A stretch of 64,000 nt of DNA, from positions 556,078 to 620,077 of the forward strand of contig JAHLEZ010000033.1 in NCBI GenBank assembly GCA_020726505.1. Reading direction: 5' to 3'. Position numbers and translations under genes: made by a program. The notes below the pieces were generated by a model. The model searched no databases. It saw only the letters and a program-made list of their open reading frames with translations, and was not told the origin of the DNA. Shown piece after piece: positions 1 through 12,959 of this stretch. The DNA is from Leptodontidium sp. MPI-SDFR-AT-0119. Taxonomy: Eukaryota; Ascomycota; Leotiomycetes; Helotiales; Leptodontidiaceae. The stretch's first letter is position 1. Each line of letters begins with the position of its first letter.

Positions 1-3000
1 TGCGCTGAAAACAAGTAATATAAGGATAAGCTTATTTAGTTTAGTTGTATTATTTATTACTTTTATTACTATTTATAATTAGTCTTCATTGCTTAACTTA
101 GGGTACTCTTTAGTGACGATTTTATAAGTACGGTGTAGTGGACGGTGGTATCGCTTCACTTTGTTAATTAAATAATATGCCTTAATAGGTACTAGCTTAG
201 AAGTGTTATCCATAGATCTGAGTACACTTCGAAACTCCTTAGAATTAAAATTAGTGCTATAGTCGTATACGACGAAATCCGGAGGTCTAAGGTATATATT
301 AATTTATACTAACTTAAATGCGTTAAAGGTAGCCCGAGCCGTAGCCGAACCGGGGGCTTTTTGAAGCAGTTTCGCTATATTAAAACCCGTTGCCTTATTT
401 ACTATATAGAGGGTATATTGTTCTTTAAACATTGTGATATCGACGTAGATTATATAATTAAAATCGACGTCGTCTTACAACTTAAAGCGGAACTTATGTG
501 AAGTATTTATATATTTCTAGCAATACTTACACATCTCTTTAACTCTTAATATAATGTCCGAATCATACTTATGGCCAGCCTGGTCTAGCAAGTATTGTAA
601 TCGTCTCACCGAAGGGTGTTCGAAACGCCTATAAAGCCGACGTATTTCTGATTCGGTTAGGTAATACACATTTATTGTTCTCGTAGAAGTGTCCAGTAAT
701 TAACGATATTAATTCAAAAGTAGCCATAAATGCTTATGTTTTCGTATAATCAGGTGCTTTTTATTGCCCTAGATTAAGACATTGCGCAGGTTATCGTATT
801 ACGCGTTGAGCGCATTTAGTTACTATAGGTAAATTAGAAACGGGATATTTGCGTTTACGATTTAAAAGTCTATTTCTTTAGTAGGGGTATTAACGATGGC
901 GACTCTTAGGAATAGTCGCGAACTAGCACTGAATGTGATTCGGCTTTAGCCTGCCTAATTAGTGTCGAACTTGATATCTTAAATACGCTATAATACCCGC
1001 AATTAGTTAAGTCCTTTCGTGTTTTTATTAAACGCGCTTGTATTAATTAATAGACCTTAAAAGAATTTGTTTATCTATTGCGTTATATAGGCCTCGCTAA
1101 GAGCGGGTCTCTTGATTTTGCTCTTTAGGATGTGAGTAGCTTTCTTTTCCTTAAGTTACTTTATGATTTCCCGTGTATTATACTATGTCTCACTTACTAT
1201 AAATATAATCGTAAAGTTTGCAGCGCCATCGCCATCGTCGTCGTCGGAGCTTTTTAAAGAATTATTAATATTTGTTAAAGTATCTAAATCCGTATCTTAG
1301 TGATCTTTCGAATGGTATCCGGATGTGGTTCGGTTTTAGTCCGAATTAAGGTCGATTTCCTTAATATAAGCTAGGTAGCTTCTAAAGATCTTGTTTATGG
1401 CCTTTACTCCTTCGGCCTTGCGCGCAGCGAAGTATCTCGCCTTAGACGCTACTTACTTTTTATTAAAGTGGCGACTACTATAGCAGTTTGTTTTCTTACA
1501 AATAATACAGCCTGTGTAGCCTAGTATAAGCTAGAACTTGTCCCCACGCTTGTTTTTATTAGAAAATTTCATTCTGCGATTAGAGTAATAAGTTGTTCCT
1601 TTTGCGACGTGGGATTAGTGGCGATTCGGATTAGATCCGGAGTACTTGCCTACCCTCGATCCCGAGCTATAAGTTACCTTAACGCCGACGGCGAAGCGAA
1701 GACTATTTATTAATATAAAAAAAGTAAGGGGTGCCTTAAATAAGGCTATATTAAAGAAAGGGTTCCTTAATACTCCTTGCACGAGCTTATCGCGAAGCGT
1801 CTTATTATTTCGCAAATTGTCGTCCTTTAGGCTAAGCTAAATACTCTGTAATTCTTTAGCAAAGTTCTCTAATTAGATTAGTACCGGCTTTTTCTTCTAG
1901 TAACGCTTCTCCTGAAATAACGAGAAAGTTAGACTAAACCACCGGCTAAGAAACCTATTAGCTTTCTCCTTCGTCTCAAAGTGTTCGCGAGTCGTCCTAA
2001 TAAGCTTATTAAATAAGTATCCCTTATTTTAAAGGTACTAGTAATAGTACGAATTAGCTTCATCTCGTAGTATCAACGGAAAGGCTTGGTTCTAAACCTT
2101 AGTCTTAACTAATACTCTTTAATATAAGTTAGTAAAGATGTAAAGCTTCTTATTTAAGTAGTCTTTGTTTCTGTTATATTAAAGCTCTTTAATGTATATC
2201 TTAGTAAGGTTTATTAACGATTTTGCTTAGTCTAGGGTTAATAGATTTATGACATATTATAATGGCCGAATTAGCTTCGTATGTAGTCTAGTAGTCCTAG
2301 GAACCTTAAATAGTAGTAATGACTTGTCCCGTGGGGGTATTACTAGCGTTAGTGTAAGATTCGGTAACGCGTGGTTATTTAATTTTTACGAGTAAAGATT
2401 ACTTAGGAGATCCCTTTTAAAAGTAAATGAGAACTTCTTCTTTAGGACTATAAGTAAGAGGGTTATATTATATAAGTTTTTAACTTTATCTCCTTTAGTA
2501 AGGGAGATCTTAAGTAATCCTAATAGTTAAATCGTCTTTATAAGCTTTACTCTTAATTCTTCCGAAGAAGTGTCTTTCTCCACGGAATAAATAACTACCT
2601 TTAGTTAGTGTTATAAAGACATTAGGGATTAATTTTATTAAAGTATTATTAGGATTAGCGGTAGTAGTTGAGAGAGTAATTCCCGGATGTGATTTAGTAT
2701 TAATTTAGGGTAGTTCCGAATTTACATTTTCATTTAGTCCTTTAGTCATAAATTTTCCTTAGCTTACACTACCTTTGCCAAAGCCTCTACTATCCTCGTC
2801 CCCCTTTGTCGTCGTATAAATACACTAAAGGCTCGTAAGTCGTCCCTAAGGTATATACGTTCCGTAACTTTAATTAGTCTAAACTCCTTTGCCGTCTAAT
2901 CCTTAAAATACTCCTAAAAGTCCTAGAAAAGGAACTCTCCCTTAATGCGGTCGTTGCAGAAAGACTTACGGAATTTCCGCGAGTATACTATCACATCTCT

Positions 3001-3420
3001 TATAAAAGCTGGGCTAGGATTTAGTGTTTCTCTTAGTGTAGCCGTATTATTAAATATTTCCGGAGTTAATTTTGGCTCCGCCGAAGTATCCGCTATTATA
3101 TCGGATTCGATTCGTAAGCGATCTAGTAAGTTCTTAAATAAGTTTCTTAAAGATCTAAAGTTCTGGATTTAAGGATATTAAATTAATAGTCTTCGTAAAG
3201 TAAGTATTATGTTATAATAGCTCTTCTTCGGCGTGCAATTGTCTTAGTCGAGTCTCAAGAGAAAAGTTGCCTTTCTTTCACGATTTAAAAAAGGTAAAAT
3301 GCCCTTTTAGGAAAATACAATAAAGTACTCCTTAAGTTAAAGCCCAAAATCCGCTCTATAGCCTAAGACCTTTTCTATTTATAGTAAGGTTAACGATATA
3401 AGCTTGCCACTAATTAGTGT
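1..3420 (-). mobile_element. Decayed Ty1/copia retrotransposon, 5' part (gag to integrase)
   Basis: This AT-rich stretch has no long open frame. The minus strand reads as a copia polyprotein full of stops. Around 110-485 the reverse complement gives an integrase core with recognisable pieces such as YVDIT, KATGF and STNFNSKEFR, followed by KVKRYH. Around 1480-1590 it gives a Gag-type zinc knuckle of the fungal copia form (GCIICKK, then CYSSRH). The order on the minus strand (gag right, integrase left) means the reverse transcriptase lies beyond the left edge. Conserved Trp and Gln codons are TAG/TAA, as RIP produces. The right boundary is approximate because I could not identify its LTR. The family is secure; the exact extent is not. 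Confidence 0.7.
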
Positions 3421-4091
3421 CAGTGTAATACCGGTTTATGTACTACGCCGCAAGTGTAAATATATTTAAAATACGAGTATGGCGACAAAGTAATAAATAT
3501 ATAGTTCAAAATCTATATATATTCTAAGAGAGTGTAAGGAGAGCTAGACTATATACTACGAAACCCCACCGAATCTCCACCGAAACCAGTTCGGCTAACC
3601 TCTAACCCTGACTTTGACTCGCACCCCCTTTTCTAGACCGAAGTATACTCATGCAGGGACCTGTGGACCAACATTTAGTCTATGGCCTTTCGCTAGTGAC
3701 GAGTTAACTGTTGATCGATCTTATATACTAACGCTACAAAGGTCTTTATCTTATTCTTTTTAGCTTTCTTAAGTCGGAGGTACGTCGTAGATATTGCCGC
3801 TGCCGATATAAGGAAGATTTTTATAGTAAGCGCCTTTAGTTAGTAGTTCGCCGGAGGGGCTCCACGGGCTCTCTTGTCTTTAGATATTGATCCCAGATCA
3901 CGGGATGTTGAAGGGTTTAATTAATCCTTTATAACCCGCAGGCGCTCCTTAACTTCTCTAGTAAAGCTCGAGGGTCGAGTCGGCGAGACGTTAGTAGTAA
4001 GTCGTATAAAAACCTTTATTTAAGGGGAATCGTCAAGTGATACTAGCCTAGCTTACCTCTGGCGGTAGTTATTTATATCTATAAGGGCATC
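3421..4091. other. Intergenic / unassigned repeat DNA
   Basis: There is no coding frame here. The stretch lies between the minus-strand copia remnant and the next copia LTR and probably holds the LTR and leader of one of them. Part of it (about 3560-3700) is less AT-rich than its surroundings. I found no second copy of it in the window. Confidence 0.4.
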
Positions 4092-4310
4092 TGTCACGGT
4101 ATATAGTTAGCGGCACCTGCTACGCGAGCCCACTGAACGGCCAGGTACGCTTCCTGCACACTTACAGCTAGTTAAACCTACTTACTTGACATATATATAA
4201 CTAGCTTTTCCCCTCTCAACGAGAGGGCAGAGCACTTCTTAAATTAATCTTATGCTTCTTACTACTTTACTAATTCTCACTTCTCTACTCCTTTAGTATT
4301 CTACGTGATA
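4092..4310 (+). repeat. Copia-family LTR, 5' copy
   Basis: This 219-bp repeat begins TGTCACGG and ends CGTGATA, a C-to-T changed CGTGACA. A second copy of exactly the same length lies at 19324-19542 in the same orientation, and a truncated third copy at 49538-49711. A gag-like reading frame begins about 130 bp downstream, which makes this the 5' LTR. Most differences between the two full copies are transitions. Confidence 0.85.
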
Positions 4311-4441
4311 GTTAAGAGCCATATAACTCTCAGAGCCTTGATAAATTATACTTAGTAAAATACTACTTTATATCTTCTTCTTTACTCTCTTTAATAATCA
4401 CCGCACGTCTTCACTTACGCTTTATTCCTAGGAAATTAACT

Positions 4442-4884
4442 ATGGCCGACTCTAGGAGCGACCGCATTAAGGATCGAAAGGGCTAGACTAAATTCAACAC
4501 TGAGTTTTAAGCTTAAGCGCATAATAGAGGCCTTTAGCCGCTCGTCGACCCTGATAGACCTAATGTTCCGTCTCTTACAACAAATTTACTAGTCTTTAAC
4601 ATAAAGGCTAAGTTTCTTTAAAAGAAAAATATAGAGTGACTAACTAGTGTACTAGCGATACTCTTTTCCGTAGTCGAATCCGAATATAATAAAGCCTTTA
4701 AGGACTTTATTGTCGAGAAGAGCGACTAGAGTAATGTAGTTACTAAATACAATTAACTCTACACTTGGGTTATTGACTATATTAATCCCTCACTCTTCGA
4801 GATCATTTCCTTGACTTAAGTTAACAAGTACACCTATATTATTCAAAAGATCGTACAGGAGCTTCGCCAATATTACGCGCCCTT
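4442..4884 (+). pseudogene. copia gag, N-terminal part, interrupted by insertion
   Basis: This frame starts with ATG at 4442 (MADSRSDRIKDRKG) and continues with several in-frame stops to 4884, where the gypsy element was inserted. The reading resumes after the insertion at 12333 and reaches a degraded zinc-knuckle-like region near 12700. It encodes the capsid part of the copia polyprotein and cannot be functional in this state. Confidence 0.6.
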
Positions 4885-5131
4885 TGTGACGCTTGCCCTA
4901 GAAAGACGGCAATCACGTGTAACTGACGCCTCACATATTAACACAAGACATATGACAATACTAAGCATTAACTTAGAATTTACAATTATAAAGGAAGGAA
5001 GGTAAGGAAAGAATAAGTTTATATACAAGAGGTTAGTATGCCTAGCACTATAGTAATCTCGGTACGTCCCGATCAAGCAATACTAAGTGGAGCCTGTGGA
5101 AATAAGGCTTTAGATAACGACAGTCGTCACA
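4885..5131 (-). repeat. Gypsy 3' LTR (left copy)
   Basis: This is a 247-bp LTR with TG...CA ends. Compared with 12086-12332 I count about 21 differences, all but one of them transitions, which is the expected mark of RIP. The outside flank is CCCTT. Confidence 0.93.
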
Positions 5132-6959
5132 CTACCCCCCCCTCTAGAAAAAGCTCGTTCTTAAGTGTTAGTCTATCTCCTTGTTATTATCGAGGTCGTC
5201 GTAGTCGTTAACACTATCTTCTTATACTTTAATCTATTCAAGTAGCTTAGTAGGGGGTCCTACTTACTTGGGGTAATTGAGGTGGAAATCCCTGACTTTA
5301 TATAAAGCGTACTTGAGGTTAAAGGCATTATACTAGTTTAAGTCAACGTCTTAATTAAGCCAAGTGACATAGTAAGACAGAGTCTTGCCCTTCTTATAAC
5401 AAGCAAGTACTTCTTCTAGTTTCCACTCGTCGTCGCCTATAATATTAATCGGCGGGGGGGCATCTTACACTTAGCCTAATAAGGGGTCATTAGGGTCTCG
5501 GCGTAACTTACTAGCCAGAAAGACGTTGTGGACCTTTATACTTGCTAGTAATTTTAAGCGGTACGAGTGTCTTACCTTCTCGAGCACTTTAAATAGTTTG
5601 TTAGTAAGTATATTTAATTTCTTAAATAAACGGAGTGTCTTAAAGTAGCGCATGTCGAGCTAGACTAGGCTTTCTTTATTAAAGTCGACATCGCGGCGAG
5701 AGACGTTATAAGACCTAGCCATCTTAGCTTAGGCCACAGTGAAGTTCGACCGAGCTATATCTTATACTTTCTTATAGCGTTAAGCATAATTAATGGCTTA
5801 TTAAGTGTTTAACTTGTTAGCGGGGGTAGCTAAGTTTAATAAGTCAATTTTCTAGTCCTAATTTATGCGTAATACGTATTTATAGACTACTTCAAATAAA
5901 GAGAGTCCCCCTAGGGAATTATGTGAAAGGGACATCTAAGCGTAGTCTATAATAGGGAGGTACTCTGACTAGTCGTTTTAATAATACGCAACGAAAGGTT
6001 AAAGTCGTTTCTATAAGTATTAGTTATACACTTTAGTCTAGCCGTTTATCTATGAGTAGTTAGCAGCGGACAGCTATCTCTTAATTCCGAGGATCTTGCC
6101 AAGGGCAGTCCAAAACCTAGAGACAAACTAGGGGCCTCTATCAGAAGTGATAGTCAAGGGAGCGCCAAAGTAACAATACATATAGTATATATACATAATA
6201 ACTAGCTTCCGAGCATTTGTCGTCTTTTAGTAAGGGATATTAATAACTTGTTTACTAAATCTATTAATAAAGACGAGGACGTTATCGAATCCATACTTGT
6301 CTTTAGTAAAGGAGTAGTAGTCCACGGTAATATATTCTTATAGCTTAGACGGAACAAAGAAAAGATAAAGGAATCCGGGCTTTTTATCCTAGGGAACTTA
6401 AATTCGTTAATATATATAATAGTTATAGCAGTACTATTAAACTATAAACGTAATTTTATGCCACTAGTACTAAGAAGAGAGCATTTAGATCGTCTTCTTA
6501 GCACTAGGGTGTACTGTAGTGACTCGATTATAGACCTCTTATATAAGGAGGGTTCAGAGGTAATCGACATTAGGGACTAAGAGGCGGCCGTCGTGGAGCA
6601 GGAAGTCACCCACTAAGCTGAGTTTACCTAGAGAACTTAATACAGCTTACTTACGCAGAGCCTGTAAGGAAGGAGCAGTGCGATTAGCTTCTAGGATTTA
6701 CTATATAATAAAGAATATTAATGTGAGGGCAGCGAGCTTAACGTCGGCCACTAGCGCGTCGGCGTTATTAAGTGACCGTAACTCTATAAATAGTAAGCTA
6801 GGGTTAACTTAGTCTTAGCGTAGGAGTTATTAAAGGCGTTAAGTCTTTTTCGCAGAGTTCTATTAATCTAACTTATTTAGCTTACGGGAAAGTACGTCTA
6901 CTAAGGGGTTATAGATTCTAGGGCAGTACGTAATTATGAAATTATAGTCCGCCAGGAGC

Positions 6960-8110
6960 TCTACTTATCGTACTTGCCTAGCATTCAACTACTTAGAGGT
7001 TATAAAGTATTCTAAGGCCTTATAATCTGTTACAACACAGACTTAGTAGGGGGCTCCTACTAACTCAGCACGCTAGTGCCCAAAGGATCTAATAATAGCT
7101 AGTATCTCTTTATTATATATTACGTAATTGAGCTTAGTAAGTAATATAGTCTTTAAAAAGAAAGTAATAAGGAACTAGTCGTCGCCGTGCTATTAAGAAA
7201 AGACTCCGGCTATAACACTATTACTAGTATCCGTCTTTAGGAGGCAAAGTAAATCCTGTTAGTAGTGTCTTAAGAGAGGTGTAGACGTAAGAGTATATTT
7301 TAAGAGGTCGAAGGCGTCTTCGCACTTTATAGTAAAGCGGAAGAGAACGTTATTCTTAGTTAATTAAATAAGAGGTTTTACTATAATACCGTAATCACAG
7401 ATAAATCTCTAGTAAAAGTTATAAAAACTAAGGAAAGACTATATACCTTTAATAGAGCTAAAGTAAGTCCACTTACAAATAATAAAGACCTTCTTAAGAT
7501 TAACTTCTAGGCTAAAAGTTAATATAATAAATCCTAAGTACTTAGTTTATATTACTTTAAACTCACACTTCTTTAGGTCGGCTTGCAGCCTAACGTCGTT
7601 AAAGCGTTAAAGTACTTTTCTAACGTAGAGCTAGTGTTATAAAGGGTCCTTAGAGTATATGAGAATATTGTCTAAATATACTATATAAAAATTATTAAAG
7701 TAATCAAAGAGAATATTATTTATATAGCACTAGTAGGTGGCAGGGCCATTAGTTAGGCCAAATAGAAGAACTTTACACTTATATACGCCGTACCTTGTGC
7801 GGAAGGTAGTATACTCCTCTAATACTAGGTCTATTCGGATTTAGTAAAAGGCTTAACGAATATCCAATTTAGTGAAGATACGAGCATTAGCTATACGAGC
7901 TAGGGTCTTATTAATTAGAGGTAAGGGGTATCAGTTCTTCCGAGTAAGGGAATTCAGCACCCGAAAGTTAATACATAACCGCAGGGAGCCATTCGGCTTC
8001 TTAACAAAGAGAATAAGGGCAACGAATAGTACTTGAGACGGCTTAATAAATCCTTTATTTAAGTTATCTGTAATATATTCCTTAATAGCCTTAAGTTCTT
8101 TAGTTAATAT
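6960..8110 (-). pseudogene. Gypsy reverse transcriptase / RNase H remnant
   Basis: The minus-strand translation has the order of a Ty3/gypsy polymerase. A fingers motif (KPNGSLRLCINFR) is followed by a palm region whose catalytic box reads YLDNILIY, where the usual YxDD has a second Asp changed to Asn, as a G-to-A change would do. RNase H pieces around ALEYF come next. Several in-frame stops remove any coding capacity. Integrase should lie further left (about 5200-6600) but is harder to read. Confidence 0.8.
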
Positions 8111-11100
8111 CTTATATAATAGCGAATATTTAAGTGTTTTCTTACCCTCTCCTTCTAGCTTAATTTTGTGATTATATAAGCAGTAAGGGGGGAAAATATC
8201 ACTTTCTGCCTTAGAGAATACGTGAGTCTAATCAACGTACTCTAAAGGAACTATTAGTTCAGCGTCTAGCTCTTAAATAGAGAGTATAAATTATATAGCT
8301 AATTAGCGATAGTAAGTGAGTTCGACAGTCAAGGCTAATATAATAGCGACTTTCTCTCACTCTTAGTTTCTTTGATTAATTAGGGCATTAATTTCTTATA
8401 GAGTTACTATAAATATCTTATCTTTAAACTTTCGTTTCATTAATATATAAAACACTACGACGTTAATTAAGAAGATCTCAACAATTAGACGTTAACGAGC
8501 TTTCTCACGTCACTTTGTAATTAGTAACTTATCTCGTGATTAAAGAGAAGAAGTTAAAGAAGGAGGAGCTTTTATAATCAAGTCGTGTACGAGAGAGAGC
8601 TACGTTTATATCTTCTAAAGTGAATTAGCGTAGTCCTTAGTATGTGTTTTACGCGTGGAAGGAGCGAATTAGGGGGAGTTAGTCTAGTCTCGAGGGTATA
8701 AGAGCTCGGCGGTTCCGCTCTCTAGCTTAGCAACTTCTATTCAGGCCAGTTTAATTGGGATATATATATTATCTAATCGTAGGGACTGTTATATATATAT
8801 TAACTAAGCTAGTTATTTAATATATTTCTTAGTTAAGGTAGAGGACCGTTAGTAGCAGAGTGCGCGCGCTTTCTAGGCTTTATTATATATCGCACTTATT
8901 AACGTGAGAGCTTTGTAGTACACAGAGTATTAATAATAGAGGTAAGTTTAACAGTAGTACTAGCATCAGGGATTAGCTAGGGGCGATACTATACACTTAA
9001 AAGGCGCAGATCTAAGTATTTCTGATTCTCAGAGATTAATATAAAATTTATTATTAGCGTAACTTCTCTAATTAACACAGTGGCGCGGCCACTTCTAGAG
9101 GCTATTATATGTTTCGAAACGAAGTATTTATTAAAAGGTATAATAAGAGAAGAAAGTAAGGAATATATAAGGGGTTTTATACTTAAAATAAGAAGGAAAG
9201 AAGAAGTAGACGAAATATTAAGTGTTAAAAAGATAAGGGGGTGAATTTCCTCTACTAGCGCCGTAGGCTCGATTTTAGGGGGGTATAAATTCTCGACTCC
9301 ACACTTCTGGCACGACTACAGCGGATTTCCCTAATCTTTCTTTCTACGACTTACAATAGTTCTGTAGTTAGAAAGTGGCTGTAAGTATAAGCTCGACAAC
9401 TATATATCCGTAGAATTAGTATCTTTGGCATCCGACATAATTTGATTATATTGCGCGGGATATCGGGTTTGATTTTTTATTAATATAATCGCTAGTTTTC
9501 TAGACTTAGTAATAGTCGAGGGATTAATAGTAATAAGTTTTAAGGTTATTAAGAAAGTAAGGGAGTAACTAGCGTGTATGTCGAAATTTAACTTAGTGCG
9601 CCGGCTAAAATTAGTTATAAAATCAGAGCGTAACTTAGGATTTAGGGAAGGGGTAATTACTCGACTTCTTTTTATAAACTTTCTAGTGAACTTTATTAAC
9701 TGTAGTTAATTTAGGAAAGAAGCTAGGTCTAAGGTATTTATACTTAGCGCGGGAGGTAAGTACGAGTCGACTATCGAAGTCGACTTCGTAAATTAAGTAT
9801 TATAGTAGCTCTAAAATTCACGTAACTTAGCGTCTTTACGCTCGGCGTCGCGCTAGTGGCGTTAGTGAATCTTATGTATACGTAGGTCTTAGACCTTAAT
9901 TAGTTTACTGTAACTTACTATTAGGGGGTAGTCTAATAGCTAAATAAGCCGTCGTTTAGTAATATCTAAGAGTACTTCGTAATACTCTAGCTATAATCTT
10001 CTAATAATTACTTTATAGTTTCCTAAGTAAGTGATTAAAAAAAAAGTGAATGACTATAAACACTTATTAACTGTCAAATTCAACGTAATATAATAGCTAA
10101 TAGTCTAGTTAGTTTAACTATTAAATCCTTTAATAAGGACAAGTGAAGGCAGTAAGTGAATTAAAGGTTTTAAGAAGAAAGAAAGAGACTTTAAAAGAGA
10201 GTAATCAATAAAACAATAATTATTAGCTTTAGAATTAAGAAGTGCGGGCAACTTATACGTGAGTTTATTCTTAGAAAGAGCGATATAAGTAATAAGTGCT
10301 AGTCCGCCAAGAAGCTTCGTAAGGTTAAGATATTATATATCTCGTATTATACTTAAGAAGGAGCCTTTTCCTAAGCTAAGTCTTTTACTCGTGAGGTAAG
10401 TTCCTCTATTAGTAAGTTGTCGTCGTCTATAACTTAGCTATTAAACATAAGACTACCGTCGTTAGCGCTTAACTCTATCTCGTTAACACGGGAGGTATAA
10501 CCACGACTAGGGGGCCGTTAGGCGAAATACTAAGGGGCATTCGCTAGCGTTTAAGCACGAGGTGTGTCGGCTTGTATAAAGATTTATTAACTTAGGGGTT
10601 AACTAATCTCTCGTCGCTAGGACAAAGAAGTAGTAAAAGCTTAAAGTAACTTTCCCGTAGTCCTTAAGGAGATATTAACTTAAGATCGGGGATAAGAATT
10701 TATACTTATTACTGAGGGGCTAGAGTGACTAGCGTAAATAGTACTCTCTATAATCTGTCCTTAGTCTTTGGCTTAAACTACTCTTATATACTCCTCTAAA
10801 GTTCTAGCTTTTTAATACTCATAAAATAGTTACTTACGTAGGCGGGACGGAAGCTTGTCTTATAAGTTTATTTTAAGTATTAAGTTATTAGTTACACCGC
10901 CTTAATTAATAAGAATTCTAAATTGTTAATAAAAATCCTAAAAGGTTTGTCCTGCGGCTTTTATCTTTAACGCAGAGTAAAGGTTACACGCTATTTATTA
11001 CTTACAGGGGTTAGTCAAGAATTTGACCACTTAATTAACTAAGTCAAGCACATTTGTAATGTTTTCGTCGTCGTTAAGCGTTAGGGATAAGAAGGAGGGT

Positions 11101-12085
11101 TCTAGGAACGTGCAAGTTATTCCTTTTATTTATACTAATAGCCAGTCTTTCCGGTAGTCGTCGTCGACGAAGTATTAGTCGTACCGGCGTAAGGCGTTCT
11201 AGACTTAGACTTCCTATAAACGTGGACTATAGCTGATACTGTTTGAAAGCTTATTATTTAAGTTAGGGATCTTCTCGATTCGTGAGGCCGTAGATATCTA
11301 AGACATCTTAAAGAAAGATAGGGAATAATGCCGTGAGATATAAGGAGGTTAGTAGCCGTCCTCACTATTATCGTCTAATAATCTACTAAGATCAGGAGTA
11401 CTCTATGCCTTACCTTTGCCTTTGTCTAGCTTAGGGGCAAGAGTTTTCTTAATTAAGGGATAAAAGAGTGTGTCCCCTTCTTAGAAAGTTATAAATCTTA
11501 AGGCGGATTTACGTAGTAAAGGCTCGTCAGTCGTAAGTCGTTATTATTAGAGCGACAGCTTTAACCGCTAGTTCTCTAAGCGACTCTCCGTGAGTTGCTC
11601 TTCTAAAATGCGAAGTCGGCTTTCTTATAGCGTCTCTCCTATGTGTGTCCTTGTAGGCTCTGCACTACTCCCTGGCGTATTAGTAAAAGTATTAACTCTA
11701 GGGGTGTTAGTATTAGCAGAGTCAGGTATAAGGACGGAAGAAGAGGCAGATAATATATCGGCGTCGTCTATAGTAAGTCGCTTTACTAGAGGAGGGACGA
11801 CTTTCGGCTTGACTTGGCGAGTTAGAGGGAGAGGTCTAGCGAAAAGGGGGTTTCGACTTCGTCGTGTAGAAGTAGAGGTCAGGGAGGAGAATAAGAGTAA
11901 TAGTAGCGAAGTAAATGTTAACTTCGCTATTAGTAAGGGTTTTGATACTACTATTCGTCAAGCTATAAAGCTCGGTATAGGCCTTTCCTGTATTTAAGCT
12001 TTTAGGCCGTAACTACTCACAAGAAAATTAAGAGGCGAGGGATATTTACTGTCTTTTTAGACATAGAAAAAAGAGTTATAGATAA

Positions 12086-12332
12086 TGTGACGCTTGCCCT
12101 AGAAAGACGGTAATCACGTGTAACTAACGCCTTACATATTAACACAGGACATATGACGATACTAAGCATTAACTTAGAATCTACAACTACAGAGAAAGGA
12201 AGGTAAGGAAAGAATAAGTCTATATATAAGAGGTTAGTATACCTAGCACTATAGTAATCTCGGTACGTCCCGATCAGGCAGTACTAAGTGGAGCCGGTGG
12301 AAATGAGGCTCTGGACAGCGACAGTCGTCACA
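12086..12332 (-). repeat. Gypsy 5' LTR (right copy)
   Basis: This is the partner of 4885-5131 and has the same length. It is followed outside by the CCCTT target duplication. On the minus strand it precedes gag, which makes it the 5' LTR and the former promoter. Confidence 0.93.
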
Positions 12333-12959
12333 CCCTTTAAGGCTACTAACCTGCGCGACATCGAATTAACCTATTTTTACTTGATATAATAAGCCTACGA
12401 CAGTCGTATTAATATTATAACTTAGTGTCGGAACTAGTTTTTGTCTTATTATAAGTGTAAATTAGCCGGTTCTAAGCTTGTTTTAGGACCCCTAGCTACA
12501 GAAAGGTTCCTAAACGCTATCGGAGTTAAATAGGACCTTATTTTCGCTAAGAATAAGAAGGACGAGTTTATTATAGAGGATTAGGTACTCGGAAGCTAGA
12601 CGGAGGTTAAGGAACCGAAATACTTCTTATTATACTACGGATTATAGTTTTAGTGAGTTATAGAAGATATAAAGTTTACTAAAAAAGCACGACCTTCACC
12701 TCAGAAACGGCATTTTTGTAACCCTTAGTAGTAAACGAGATAGGAAGTACCACAAGTGCCCTTATATAATCGCTTTCTTAAATCTAAATTCTAAATACTA
12801 TTAGAAACCGACTACTTGTAACCGTCTTAAGGCCGTATTTTATAATTAAACTACCGGAAAGTACTAAGTGACTCCTAATTAAGCCAAGCTTATTCGAAAA
12901 GAAATAAATAAACTAAAGTAGAGTGCTTTATGTAAGACCGTTTTAGCTAAGGAGCCTAG

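Larger units (their letters stand above)
4885..12332 (-). mobile_element. Ty3/gypsy LTR retrotransposon, complete but RIP-mutated
   Basis: This 7448-bp element has 247-bp LTRs at both ends (4885-5131 and 12086-12332) that start TGTGACG and end CGTCACA. A perfect 5-bp target duplication, CCCTT, lies at 4880-4884 and 12333-12337. A purine tract (AGAGGGGGGG on the minus strand, about 5135-5150) borders the left LTR, so the left LTR is the 3' one and the element reads on the minus strand. The reverse complement of about 7640-8110 gives reverse transcriptase (FFVKKPNGSLR, then YLDNILIYSKD). About 6960-7140 gives RNase H (KEILAIIRSF, then VVTDYKALEYF). Stops replace Trp, Gln and Arg codons throughout. 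It sits inside the gag of the surrounding copia element, so it is younger than that element. Confidence 0.93.

Noticed and set aside
11590..11997. A 135-residue plus-strand protein
   Set aside because: It lies antisense within the RIP-mutated gypsy element gag region, is Ser/Arg/Val-biased, and matches no family. RIP removes stops on one strand while adding them on the other.
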